From Macrostomum hystrix (Eukaryota; Platyhelminthes; Macrostomidae): a stretch of DNA of 64,000 nucleotides. The position numbers were made by a program, and so were the translations under genes. Below are positions 31,227-43,295 of this stretch, in pieces (the stretch's first letter is position 1; the number at the start of each line of letters is the position of its first letter). Location: NCBI GenBank assembly GCA_950097015.1, contig CATNEN010000034.1, forward strand, positions 5,598,501 to 5,662,500, given 5' to 3'. A model generated the notes under the pieces. The model searched no databases. It saw nothing but the letters and a program-made list of their open reading frames with translations, and had not been told where the DNA came from.

Positions 31227-33602
31227 CTAGCTTTTTTGCCCGTTGTTTTTGGGGCAGAAATTTAAAGCAAAGCAGTAAGCAATTCACGTCTCTGTATTAA
31301 CTTTATAGTGAAGGTCACCATTTATTTATTTACTGCATTAATGAAAAGTGAAGAGTTTGTTTAAGGGCGTACTGGCTCTGACAGCCAGTCAACGTCAGCA
31401 TATCGAACCATCAGGTTCGGGTAAACTTTTGCCTTGAGCTCCTGCACTGACTGCACAATGGTTCCGATTGTAGCGATCGATGACTGCCCATTCTCTGTGC
31501 TAATCTCCAGCAGACCATTGCCGATTCGCAATAGATTGGCAGAGAACTCATGAGCTGTTTCGTCTCCTTGAATTGTAGCTCTCATGTTTGTTCGTAGGTG
31601 CAACTTCACAACCGATGGCCACAGGTGAGATGATTTTAGGAAAGCATTAATCTCATCAGCAGGAGTGCCTCGCGGAATCACAGGCAGCGTCTGTCTAAAG
31701 TCTCCAGACAGCAGCAGAGTGACACCACCCATCAGTTGATTGCTATTGCGCAGGTCTTTCAAAGTTAAGTTGAGTGCTTCAAATGCCAGTTTGTGGGACA
31801 TGGTACACTCATCCCAGACGATAAGCTTGCAAGCCTGAAGCACTCTGGCAGTGCCTGTGTTTTTCTTGATGTTGCACAGCGGATTCTCCGCTCAAGACAG
31901 ATCAAGCGGCAACTTCAGTGCTGAGTGGGCAGTGCGACCGCCTGGCAGCAAGGTGGCTGTAATTCCAGAGGAAGCTACAGCAATGGCAACGTCGCCTCGT
32001 TGCCTGACCTTTGCCAGAAGGAGGTTGATTAGAAATTTTTTTCCTGTGCCACCTGGAGCATCAAGAAAAACCATGCCACCAACGTTGTTGTTGACTCTGC
32101 GCAATAGCTCGCGGTACGCCTCTAGCTGCTCAGGCATGAGTCGGGGCTCATTCTCCTCTATGAACTGTCCCAGCTGCTCCTGGTCATCCAGCTCTTCCAG
32201 CAGTCCCAGTCGCTGACATGCTTCATGAAAAGTTTGGCAGGTATGGCCTTCCACCGTTCTAATGTGTCTAAATGACGTCGGACCAATCACGGTGTGTAGC
32301 AGGTAGTAGCATTCACTGTGGTTTGGGTGCACCGTGTACTCTGGCTAATGCATCAGTCTGTCGTATTTCAGGATGGCCTGGAACTGCAGCGCCTTGAACC
32401 CGCCGCTTCCATCCTTTCGAAGAGGCGTTCCATGTGTAATAGGCAGGCACCTGGTGGTACAGCAAAGTCCTGGCAAAGGGGTCTTCAGCGCACAACTTGA
32501 AGAAAGCAGTAAGAGTAGTGTCCTGTGGCCTTTGAGCACGCTGCTGGATGTTCTCCTCCGTAAAGTATACTCTCTGACCGTTTTCCAGGTGCACACTGAG
32601 GTGCATGACAGTTGGGTGGCGTTCATGAATAGAGAATCCGAAGATTCGCCACATTGCCTCGTTAGAGCTGATACCTTCCGCTCTTGAAGCGATTGACTTC
32701 GTCAAATTCGTTTACTATGCCTCCAGGTCCCTCAATGTTGAACACTGCTTGGTCGCTACCCTTGCAGTACTCAACGTTGATGTGTGGATTGAACACCTTG
32801 GACAGTAGCGGGCAGTAGGGAACGACCCATCTGTTGTCCAGATCGATCTCTTCATTCCCATGGCTGCATAGAATAATGCGAGTGGTAAAGCCGCCATCCT
32901 CACGTGATCTCCGTCGATACAGCGGATAACCGTCTTGTATTTTAGCAAAGCACTGTACGCCAGCCTCTCTCTTTCTTCTATCCCAGGCTGGCTGGAGAGA
33001 AATATTGACCGGAGAGCCCTGCGCACTGGGACGCCACCGCACTCACCGCACTCAGTCTCAGTGCTGCTTGGGGGCCAGTAGACAGTCTAGGGGTTTGGGC
33101 TGTGTACATTCACGGCTTGAAATGCAATGTACAGTCTGGGGCTTCGGCGCCCGGGGAAGGGAGGGGGTGGCTGTATTAAAATTTGGCCCGCAGAGTGGCG
33201 GAGGGGAGTTGGGGTGGCTGTCCTCGGAAAACAAAAAGTGACTCACTTTGAGATGATGCAGCTTTGCTCTGGATTGAGTAGAGATGTTCAAAATTGACAG
33301 CATTGTTGGAAAACATGTAAAGTGTAAGTGGATCAAATTTGGAGAAAATCTGACAAAGTGGGGCGACGATATGTCGAATTGAGTGATTTTTTGACGATTT
33401 TTGAGCAGTTTTTTGCACTTTTGAGCAGGAAGGAAATGATTTTTCGGGAATTTGAGTAGCCTATTGCACTCAGCGTAGGTGGTTTTAGGTATGTGCAAAG
33501 TTTGGTGCGATTTGGTTGAGCGGTTTCGGCGTCTATAAAGACAAAAGGTTGCACACAGACAGACAGACAGACAGACAGAGTTTTCACTTTTATATATATA
33601 GA
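31227..33602 (-). mobile_element. Helentron-like unit 2 (N-terminal helicase form)
   Basis: This unit lacks the nested MITE and the helicase C-terminus. The terminal block joins directly to helicase sequence at about 31371 (ggcgt|actggctctgacag). It is near-identical to unit 6. Confidence 0.75.
31374..32950 (-). pseudogene. Helitron Pif1-like helicase, N-terminal half (unit 2)
   Basis: Contains the pre-helicase region (SSNEAMWRIFGFSIHERHP), a Walker A region reading GGTGKKF at about 32036-32053, Walker B-like IVWDECTMSHK, and GDFRQTLPV, then stops after DWLSE where the unit ends. The defects are an in-frame TGA near 31892 (after LPLDLS, with the frame continuing into CNIKKNTG) and at least two frameshifts between about 32330 and 32710. 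The usual Thr of GGTGKT is Lys. It overlaps the C-terminal form by about 115 residues. Confidence 0.8.
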
Positions 33603-33843
33603 CTAGCTTTTTTTGCCCGTTGTTTTTGGGGCAGAAATTTAAAGCAAAGCATGCAGTAAGCAATTCACGTCTCTGTATTAACTTTATAGTGAAGGTCACC
33701 ATTTATTTATTTACTGCAATAATGAAAAGTGAAGAGTTTGTTTAAGGGCGTTTTAAGTAAAAAATAAGTGAAAAGTTTGTCCAAACAGCCCCCTCTTGAT
33801 TACTTCTTTAGAAACATGTCTCTTAGCCACTCCTCTATACAGT

Positions 33844-34117
33844 CAGTGGCAGATCCAGGAATTTTGTTTTGGGGCGGTCTGTCAGGGGAGCACCATGAGA
33901 ATCACAGAGGGGGTGCCAGCAGCCGAAAAAGGGCGCCAGGAGCCAAGAAAGGGCGCCAGCGGCTGAAAAACGGGAGCCAGCGGCTGAAAAAGGGGCGCCA
34001 GCGGCCAGAAGGGGCGCCAGTGCTGCGACTGGCGCCCCTGGTGGGGGCATCTTATTCCCATTATTAAAATTTAGGGCGGCGACTGCCCCCCCACCCCCCC
34101 CCCTAAATCTGCCTCTG
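33844..34117. mobile_element. Nested hAT MITE, copy in unit 3
   Basis: Same insertion site as in unit 1. The left duplication is TATACAGT (33836-33843); the right one has mutated to TATACTGT (34118-34125). Confidence 0.85.
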
Positions 34118-34269
34118 TATACTGTATGCATGTACACACGTATACATTAGGAAAATAGCCATGGCACAACAATAACAATGTCAAAGAAACAAAATTAAAC
34201 TGTTTCAGAATTCAGAGTTAGACAGGTCAAGGTCAATTCGTGACTACTTTTCTATTAATTGCTTGCGAG

Positions 34270-34882
34270 TCACCTCAAGGCCTGGGGATACACCACATTC
34301 TTCGTTCTTCCCCTTGGTGCGAAAATGAATAGGCCAGCTGGAGTTCCAACACGGGAGCAGGCGACATAAAGCTGCCCATGCGAGAAGCAAGGAGTCTCCA
34401 GGTTGATGCCAGCCACCTTCAGCGACTGTCCCTGAGCCTTGTTAATAGTCATCGCAAAGCACACTCTCACAGGGAGCTGCAGTCGCTTGAACTGAAATGG
34501 CAGGTCCGTGGGGATAATCCGGGGAACAAACACAGACTCTCCTCTGCCAGATCCAGTCATTATCGTGGCCTCAATCACGTGTGGGAAGAGCCGCCTGACT
34601 ATCAGTCTGGTGCCGTTACACAGCCTTGGCGCATTCAGGTTGCGGAGGAGCATAATTGGTGCCCCAACTTTCAGCTGCAAGTTGTGCGATGGAGTTCCAG
34701 GAGGATCTAGAGAGTTCAGAAACTCAACAGGATACTCCACAGCGGTGTCATCAGTCAACGTTGTATCAATTGACTTGTAGGTGAAAACTGCACCTGGCAA
34801 CTCCTGAAGCAGTTGGTAGTTAATTTCGTTGGCGGCATCATTTCTAGGACACAGAACTGCCCTCTCTGACAGCCAGTCAACG
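34270..34882 (-). pseudogene. Helitron helicase C-terminal fragment (unit 3)
   Basis: An open fragment from DWLSERA to PQALR with the APIMLLRNLN, MTINKAQGQS and YVACSRV motifs. There is a 6-bp deletion relative to unit 1 (VPRIIPTD instead of VPQIPIIPTD). The Walker motifs are absent. Confidence 0.78.
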
Positions 34883-35751
34883 CCAGCCTCTCTCTTTCTT
34901 CTATCCCAGGCTGGCTGGAGAGAAATATCGACCGGAGAGCCCTGCGCACTGGGACGCCACCGCACTCACCGCACTCAGTCTCAGTGCTGCTTGGGGGCCA
35001 GTAGACAGTCTAGGGGTTTGGGCTGTGTACATTCACGGCTTGAAATACAATGTACAGTCTGGGGCTTCGGCGCCCGGGGAAGGGAGGGGGTGGCTGTAAT
35101 AAAATTTGGCCCGCAGAGTGGCGGAGGGGAGTTGGGGTGGCTGTCCTCGGAAAACAAAAAGTGACTCACTTTGAGATGATGCAGCTTTGCTCTGGATTGA
35201 GTAGAGATGTTCAAAATTGACAGCATTGTTGGAAAACATGTAAAGTGTAAGTGGATCAAATTTGGAGAAAATCTGACAAAGTGGGGCGACGATATGTCGA
35301 ATTGAGTGATTTTTTGACGATTTTTGAGCAGTTTTTTGCACTTTTGAGCAGGAAGGAAATGATTTTTCGGGAATTTGAGTAGCCTATTGCACTCAGCGTA
35401 GGTGGTTTTAGGTATGTGCAAAGTTTGGTGCGATTTGGTTGAGCGGTTTCGGCGTCTATAAAGACAAAAGGTTGCACACAGACAGACAGACAGACAGAGT
35501 TTTCACTTTTATATACTAGCTTTTTTGCCCGTTGTTTTTGGGGCAGAAATTTAAAGCAAAGCAGTAAGCAATTCACGTCTCTGTATTAACTTTATAGTGA
35601 AGGTCACCATTTATTTATTTACTGCATTAATGAAAAGTGAAGAGTTTGTTTAAGGGCGTTTTAAGTAAAAAATAAGTGAAAAGTTTGTCCAAACAGCCCC
35701 CTCTTGATTACTTCTTTAGAAACATGTCTCTTAGCCACTCCTCTATACAGT

Positions 35752-36023
35752 CAGTGGCAGATCCAGGAATTTTGTTTTGGGGCGGTCTGTCAGGGGAGCG
35801 CCATGAGAATCACAGAGGGGGTGCCAGCGGCCGAAAAAGGGCGCCAGGAGCCAAGAAAGGGCGCCAGCGGCTGAAAAACGGGAGCCAGCGGCTGAAAAAG
35901 GGGCGCCAGCGGCCGAAAAGGGGCGCCAGTGCTGCGACTGGCGCCCCTGGTGGGGGCATCTTATTCCCATGATTAAAATTTAGGGGGGCAACTGCCCCCC
36001 CGCCCCCCCTAAATCTGCCTCTG
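35752..36023. mobile_element. Nested hAT MITE, copy in unit 4
   Basis: Same TIRs and TATACAGT duplication as in unit 1. Confidence 0.85.
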
Positions 36024-36175
36024 TATACAGTATGCATGTGCATGCGTATACATAAGGAAAATAGCCATGGCATAACAATAACAATGTCAAAGAAACAAAA
36101 TTAAACTGTTTCAGAGTTCAGAGTTAGACAGGTCAAGGTCAATTCGTGACTACTTTTCTATTAATTGCTTGCGAG

Positions 36176-36840
36176 TCACCTCAAGGCCTGGGGATACACC
36201 ACATTCTTCGTTCTTCCCCTTGGTGCGAAAATGAATAGGCCAGCTGGAGTTCCAACACGGGAGCAGGCGACATAAAGCTGCCCATGCGAGAAGCAAGGAG
36301 TCTCCAGGTTGATGCCAGCCACCTTCAGCGACTGTCCCTGAGCCTTGTTAATAGTCATCGCAAAGCACACTCTCACAGGGAACTGCAGTCGCTTGAACTG
36401 AAATGGCAGGTCCGTGGGGATAATTGGAATCTGGGGAACGAACACAGACTCTCCTCTGCCAGATCCAGTCATTATCGTGGCCTCAATCACGTGTGGGAAG
36501 AGCCGCCTGACTATCAGTCTGGTGCCGTTACACAGCCTTGGCGCATTCAGGTTGCGGAGGAGCATAATTGGTGCCCCAACTTTCAGCTGCAAGTTGTGCG
36601 ATGGAGTTCCAGGAGGATCTAGAGAGTTCAGAAACTCAACAGGATACTCCACAGCGGTGTCATCAGTCAACGTTGTATCAATTGACTTGTAGGTGAAAAC
36701 TGCACCTGGCAACTCCTGAAGCAGTTGGTAGTTAATTTCGTTGGCGGCATCATTTCTAGGACACAGAATTGCCCTCTCTGACAGCCAGTCAACGTCAGCA
36801 TATCGAACCATCAGGTTCGGGTAAACTTTTGCCTTGAGCT
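36176..36840 (-). pseudogene. Helitron helicase C-terminal fragment (unit 4)
   Basis: Open from KAKVYPNLMVRYADVDWLSE to PQALR, with the C-terminal helicase motifs only. The upstream open frame continues by chance into the conserved non-helicase module. Confidence 0.78.
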
Positions 36841-37811
36841 TTTTTGACGATTTTTTGAGCAGTTTTTTGCACTTTTGAGCAGGAAGGAAATGATTTTTCG
36901 GGAATTTGAGTAGCCTATTGCACTCAGCGTAGGTGGTTTTAGGTATGTGCAAAGTTTGGTGCGATTTGGTTGAGCGGTTTCGGCGTCTATAAAGACAAAA
37001 GACAGACACTGGGACGCCACCGCACTCACCGCACTCAGTCTCAGTGCTGCTTGGGGGCCAGTAGACAGTTTAGGGGTTTGGGCTGTGTACATTCACGGCT
37101 TGAAATACAATGTACAGTCTGGGGCTTCGGCGCCCGGGGAAGGGAGGGGGTGGCTGTAATAAAATTTGGCCCGCAGAGTGGCGGAGGGGAGTTGGGGTGG
37201 CTGTCCTCGGAAAACAAAAAGTGACTCACTTTGAGATGATGCAGCTTTGCTCTGGATTGAGTAGAGATGTTCAAAATTGACAGCATTGTTGGAAAACATG
37301 TAAAGTGTAAGTGGATCAAATTTGGAGAAAATCTGACAAAGTGGGGCGACGATATGTCGAATTGAGTGATTTTTTGACGATTTTTGAGCAGTTTTTTTGC
37401 ACTTTTGAGCAGGAAGGAAATGATTTTTCGGGAATTTGAGTAGCCTATTGCACTCAGCGTAGGTGGTTTTAGGTATGTGCAAAGTTTGGTGCGATTTGGT
37501 TGAGCGGTTTCGGCGTCTATAAAGACAAAAGGTTGCACACAGACAGACAGACAGACAGAGTTTTCACTTTTATATACTAGCTTTTTTGCCCGTTGTTTTT
37601 GGGGCAGAAATTTAAAGCAAAGCAGTAAGCAATTCACGTCTCTGTATTAACTTTATAGTGAAGGTCACCATTTATTTATTTACTGCATTAATGAAAGTGA
37701 AGAGTTTGTTTAAGGGCGTTTTAAGTAAAAAATAAGTGAAAAGTTTGTCCAAACAGCCCCCTCTTGATTACTTCTTTAGAAACATGTCTCTTAGCCACTC
37801 CTCTATACAGT

Positions 37812-38083
37812 CAGTGGCAGATCCAGGAATTTTGTTTTGGGGCGGTCTGTCAGGGGAGCGCCATGAGAATCACAGAGGGGGTGCCAGCGGCCGAAAAAGG
37901 GCGCCAGGAGCCAAGAAAGGGCGCCAGCGGCTGAAAAACGGGAGCCAGCGGCTGAAAAAGGGGCGCCAGCGGCCGAAAAGGGGCGCCAGTGCTGCGACTG
38001 GCGCCCCTGGTGGGGGCATCTTATTCCCATGATTAAAATTTAGGGGGGCAACTGCCCCCCCGCCCCCCCTAAATCTGCCTCTG
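37812..38083. mobile_element. Nested hAT MITE, copy in unit 5
   Basis: Same TIRs and TATACAGT duplication (left 37804-37811). Confidence 0.85.
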
Positions 38084-38235
38084 TATACAGTATGCATGTG
38101 CATGCGTATACATAAGGAAAATAGCCATGGCATAACAATAACAATGTCAAAGAAACAAAATTAAACTGTTTCAGAGTTCAGAGTTAGACAGGTCAAGGTC
38201 AATTCGTGACTACTTTTCTATTAATTGCTTGCGAG

Positions 38236-38900
38236 TCACCTCAAGGCCTGGGGATACACCACATTCTTCGTTCTTCCCCTTGGTGCGAAAATGAATAGGC
38301 CAGCTGGAGTTCCAACACGGGAGCAGGCGACATAAAGCTGCCCATGCGAGAAGCAAGGAGTCTCCAGGTTGATGCCAGCCACCTTCAGCGACTGTCCCTG
38401 AGCCTTGTTAATAGTCATCGCAAAGCACACTCTCACAGGGAACTGCAGTCGCTTGAACTGAAATGGCAGGTCCGTGGGGATAATTGGAATCCGGGGAACG
38501 AACACAGACTCTCCTCTGCCAGATCCAGTCATTATCGTGGCCTCAATCACGTGTGGGAAGAGCCGCCTGACTATCAGTCTGGTGCCGTTACACAGCCTTG
38601 GCGCATTCAGGTTGCGGAGGAGCATAATTGGTGCCCCAACTTTCAGCTGCAAGTTGTGCGATGGAGTTCCAGGAGGATCTAGAGAGTTCAGAAACTCAAC
38701 AGGATACTCCACAGCGGTGTCATCAGTCAACGTTGTATCAATTGACTTGTAGGTGAAAACTGCACCTGGCAACTCCTGAAGCAGTTGGTAGTTAATTTCG
38801 TTGGCGGCATCATTTCTAGGACACAGAATTGCCCTCTCTGACAGCCAGTCAACGTCAGCATATCGAACCATCAGGTTCGGGTAAACTTTTGCCTTGAGCT
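38236..38900 (-). pseudogene. Helitron helicase C-terminal fragment (unit 5)
   Basis: Matches unit 4 closely (VPRIPIIPTD variant); C-terminal helicase motifs only. Confidence 0.78.
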
Positions 38901-39636
38901 TTTTTGACGATTTTTGAGCAGTTTTTTTGCACTTTTGAGCAGGAAGGAAATGATTTTTTCGGGAATTTGAGTAGCCTATTGCACTCAGCGTAGGTGGTTT
39001 TAGGTATGTGCAAAGTTTGGTGCGATTTGGTTGAGCGGTTTCGGCGTCTATAAAGACAAAAGACAGACACTGGGACGCCACCGCACTCACCGCACTCAGT
39101 CTCAGTGCTGCTTGGGGGCCAGTAGACAGTTTAGGGGTTTGGGCTGTGTACATTCACGGCTTGAAATACAATGTACAGTCTGGGGCTTCGGCGCCCGGGG
39201 AAGGGAGGGGGTGGCTGTAATAAAATTTGGCCCGCAGAGTGGCGGAGGGGAGTTGGGGTGGCTGTCCTCGGAAAACAAAAAGTGACTCACTTTGAGATGA
39301 TGCAGCTTTGCTCTGGATTGAGTAGAGATGTTCAAAATTGACAGCATTGTTGGAAAACATGTAAAGTGTAAGTGGATCAAATTTGGAGAAAATCTGACAA
39401 AGTGGGGCGACGATATGTCGAATTGAGTGATTTTTTGACGATTTTTGAGCAGTTTTTTGCACTTTTGAGCAGGAAGGAAATGATTTTTCGGGAATTTGAG
39501 TAGCCTATTGCACTCAGCGTAGGTGGTTTTAGGTATGTGCAAAGTTTGGTGCGATTTGGTTGAGCGGTTTCGGCGTCTATAAAGACAAAAGGTTGCACAC
39601 AGACAGACAGACAGACAGAGTTTTCACTTTTATATA

Positions 39637-42014
39637 CTAGCTTTTTTGCCCGTTGTTTTTGGGGCAGAAATTTAAAGCAAAGCAGTAAGCAATTCACGTC
39701 TCTGTATTAACTTTATAGTGAAGGTCACCATTTATTTATTTACTGCATGAATGAAAAGTGAAGAGTTTGTTTAAGGGCGTACTGGCTCTGACAGCCAGTC
39801 AACGTCAGCATATCGAACCATCAGGTTCGGGTAAACTTTTGCCTTGAGCTCCTGCACTGACTGCACAATGGTTCCGATTGTAGCGATCGATGACTGCCCA
39901 TTCTCTGTGCTAATCTCCAGCAGACCATTGCCGATTCGCAATAGATTGGCAGAGAACTCATGAGCTGTTTCGTCTCCTTGAATTGTAGCTCTCATGTTTG
40001 TTCGTAGGTGCAACTTCACAACCGATGGCCACAGGTGAGATGATTTTAGGAAAGCATTAATCTCATCAGCAGGAGTGCCTCGCGGAATCACAGGCAGCGT
40101 CTGTCTAAAGTCTCCAGACAGCAGCAGAGTGACACCACCCATCAGTTGATTGCTATTGCGCAGGTCTTTCAAAGTTAAGTTGAGTGCTTCAAATGCCAGT
40201 TTGTGGGACATGGTACACTCATCCCAGACGATAAGCTTGCAAGCCTGAAGCACTCTGGCAGTGCCTGTGTTTTTCTTGATGTTGCACAGCGGATTCTCCG
40301 CTCAAGACAGATCAAGCGGCAACTTCAGTGCTGAGTGGGCAGTGCGACCGCCTGGCAGCAAGGTGGCTGTAATTCCAGAGGAAGCTACAGCAATGGCAAC
40401 GTCGCCTCGTTGCCTGACCTTTGCCAGAAGGAGGTTGATTAGAAATTTTTTTCCTGTGCCACCTGGAGCATCAAGAAAAACCATGCCACCAACGTTGTTG
40501 TTGACTCTGCGCAATAGCTCGCGGTACGCCTCTAGCTGCTCAGGCATGAGTCGGGGCTCATTCTCCTCTATGAACTGTCCCAGCTGCTCCTGGTCATCCA
40601 GCTCTTCCAGCAGTCCCAGTCGCTGACATGCTTCATGAAAAGTTTGGCAGGTATGGCCTTCCACCGTTCTAATGTGTCTAAATGACGTCGGACCAATCAC
40701 GGTGTGTAGCAGGTAGTAGCATTCACTGTGGTTTGGGTGCACCGTGTACTCTGGCTAATGCATCAGTCTGTCGTATTTCAGGATGGCCTGGAACTGCAGC
40801 GCCTTGAACCCGCCGCTTCCATCCTTTCGAAGAGGCGTTCCATGTGTAATAGGCAGGCACCTGGTGGTACAGCAAAGTCCTGGCAAAGGGGTCTTCAGCG
40901 CACAACTTGAAGAAAGCAGTAAGAGTAGTGTCCTGTGGCCTTTGAGCACGCTGCTGGATGTTCTCCTCCGTAAAGTATACTCTCTGACCGTTTTCCAGGT
41001 GCACACTGAGGTGCATGACAGTTGGGTGGCGTTCATGAATAGAGAATCCGAAGATTCGCCACATTGCCTCGTTAGAGCTGATACCTTCCGCTCTTGAAGC
41101 GATTGACTTCGTCAAATTCGTTTACTATGCCTCCAGGTCCCTCAATGTTGAACACTGCTTGGTCGCTACCCTTGCAGTACTCAACGTTGATGTGTGGATT
41201 GAACACCTTGGACAGTAGCGGGCAGTAGGGAACGACCCATCTGTTGTCCAGATCGATCTCTTCATTCCCATGGCTGCATAGAATAATGCGAGTGGTAAAG
41301 CCGCCATCCTCACGTGATCTCCGTCGATACAGCGGATAACCGTCTTGTATTTTAGCAAAGCACTGTACGCCAGCCTCTCTCTTTCTTCTATCCCAGGCTG
41401 GCTGGAGAGAAATATTGACCGGAGAGCCCTGCGCACTGGGACGCCACCGCACTCACCGCACTCAGTCTCAGTGCTGCTTGGGGGCCAGTAGACAGTCTAG
41501 GGGTTTGGGCTGTGTACATTCACGGCTTGAAATGCAATGTACAGTCTGGGGCTTCGGCGCCCGGGGAAGGGAGGGGGTGGCTGTATTAAAATTTGGCCCG
41601 CAGAGTGGCGGAGGGGAGTTGGGGTGGCTGTCCTCGGAAAACAAAAAGTGACTCACTTTGAGATGATGCAGCTTTGCTCTGGATTGAGTAGAGATGTTCA
41701 AAATTGACAGCATTGTTGGAAAACATGTAAAGTGTAAGTGGATCAAATTTGGAGAAAATCTGACAAAGTGGGGCGACGATATGTCGAATTGAGTGATTTT
41801 TTGACGATTTTTGAGCAGTTTTTTGCACTTTTGAGCAGGAAGGAAATGATTTTTCGGGAATTTGAGTAGCCTATTGCACTCAGCGTAGGTGGTTTTAGGT
41901 ATGTGCAAAGTTTGGTGCGATTTGGTTGAGCGGTTTCGGCGTCTATAAAGACAAAAGGTTGCACACAGACAGACAGACAGACAGACAGAGTTTTCACTTT
42001 TATATATATAGATA
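39637..42014 (-). mobile_element. Helentron-like unit 6 (N-terminal helicase form)
   Basis: Nearly base-for-base copy of unit 2 (2,378 against 2,376 bp), including its joints and defects. Confidence 0.75.
39784..41360 (-). pseudogene. Helitron Pif1-like helicase, N-terminal half (unit 6)
   Basis: Same content and same lesions as in unit 2: in-frame TGA after LPLDLS, frameshifts upstream, GGTGKKF in place of GGTGKT. The shared lesions show that unit duplication followed inactivation. Confidence 0.8.
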
Positions 42015-42251
42015 CTAGCTTTTTTTGCCCGTTGTTTTTGGGGCAGAAATTGAAAGCAAAGCAGTAAGCAATTCACGTCTCTGTATTAACTTTATAGTGA
42101 AGGTCACCATTTATTTATTTACTGCATTAATGAAAAGTGAAGAGTTTGTTTAAGGGCGTTTTAAGTAAAAAATAAGTGAAAAGTTTGTCCAAACAGCCCC
42201 CTCTTGATTACTTCTTTAGAAACATGTCTCTTAGCCACTCCTCTATACAGT

Positions 42252-42526
42252 CAGTGGCAGATCCAGGAATTTTGTTTTGGGGCGGTCTGTCAGGGGAGCG
42301 CCATGAGAATCACAGAGGGGGTGCCAGCAGCCGAAAAAGGGCGCCAGGAGCCAAGAAAGGGCGCCAGCGGCTGAAAAACGGGAGCCAGCGGCTGAAAAAG
42401 GGGCGCCAGCGGCCGAAAAGGGGTGCCAGTTCTGCGACTGGCGCCCCTGGTGGGGGCATCTTATTCCCATGATTAAAATTTTGGGGGGGGCGACTGCCCC
42501 CCGCCCCCCCCCTAAATCTGCCTCTG
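42252..42526. mobile_element. Nested hAT MITE, copy in unit 7
   Basis: Same insertion site, TATACAGT duplication, GC-rich interior repeats. Confidence 0.85.
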
Positions 42527-42678
42527 TATACAGTATGCATGTACACGCGTATACATAAGGAAAATAGCCATGGCATAACAATAACAATGTCAAAGAAACA
42601 AAATTAAACTGTTTCAGAGTTCAGAGTTAGACAGGTCAAGGTCAATTCGTGACTACTTTTCTATTAATTGCTTGCGAG

Positions 42679-43295
42679 TCACCTCAAGGCCTGGGGATAC
42701 ACCACATTCTTCGTTCTTCCCCTTGGTGCGAAAATGAATAGGCCAGCTGGAGTTCCAACACGGGAGCAGGCGACATAAAGCTGCCCATGCGAGAAGCAAG
42801 GAGTCTCCAGGTTGATGCCAGCCACCTTCAGCGACTGTCCCTGAGCCTTGTTAATAGTCATCGCAAAGCACACTCTCACAGGGAACTGCAGTCGCTTGAA
42901 CTGAAATGGCAGGTCCGTGGGGATAATTGGAATCCGGGGAACGAACACAGACTCTCCTCTGCCAGATCCAGTCATTATCGTGGCCTCAATCACGTGTGGG
43001 AAGAGCCGCCTGACTATCAGTCTGGTGCCGTTACACAGCCTTGGCGCATTCAGGTTGCGGAGGAGCATAATTGGTGCCCCAACTTTCAGCTGCAAGTTGT
43101 GCGATGGAGTTCCAGGAGGATCTAGAGAGTTCAGAAACTCAACAGGATACTCCACAGCGGTGTCATCAGTAAACGTTGTATCAATTGACTTGTAGGTGAA
43201 AACTGCACCTGGCAACTCCTGAAGCAGTTGGTAGTTAATTTCGTTGGCGGCATCATTTCTAGGACACAGAATTGCCCTCTCTGACAGCCAGTCAA
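42679..43295 (-). pseudogene. Helitron helicase C-terminal fragment (unit 7)
   Basis: Fragment from DWLSERA to PQALR. The motifs APIMLLRNLN, MTINKAQGQS and YVACSRV are kept. Confidence 0.78.

Larger units (their letters stand above)
33603..35515 (-). mobile_element. Helentron-like unit 3 (C-terminal helicase form)
   Basis: Same layout as unit 1, but the conserved module joins the helicase further downstream (gtcaac|gccagcctctc at about 34878). Confidence 0.75.
35516..37576 (-). mobile_element. Helentron-like unit 4 (C-terminal form with partial module duplication)
   Basis: After the helicase fragment the sequence jumps at gccttgagct|tttttgacg (about 36840) into the conserved module. A ~160-bp piece of the module is followed by a second, complete copy from cactgggacgcc (about 37006). 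Almost identical to unit 5. Confidence 0.75.
37577..39636 (-). mobile_element. Helentron-like unit 5 (C-terminal form with partial module duplication)
   Basis: Same rearranged structure as unit 4, including the internal partial module and the gacagacactgggacg joint, so units 4 and 5 arose by duplication of the rearranged unit. Confidence 0.75.

Noticed and set aside
30692-31287. Recurrent ~100-150-residue frames in the conserved Helentron module
   Set aside because: The translated sequence covers (TCTG)n and AT-rich terminal sequence, varies in frame between copies, and shows no domain.
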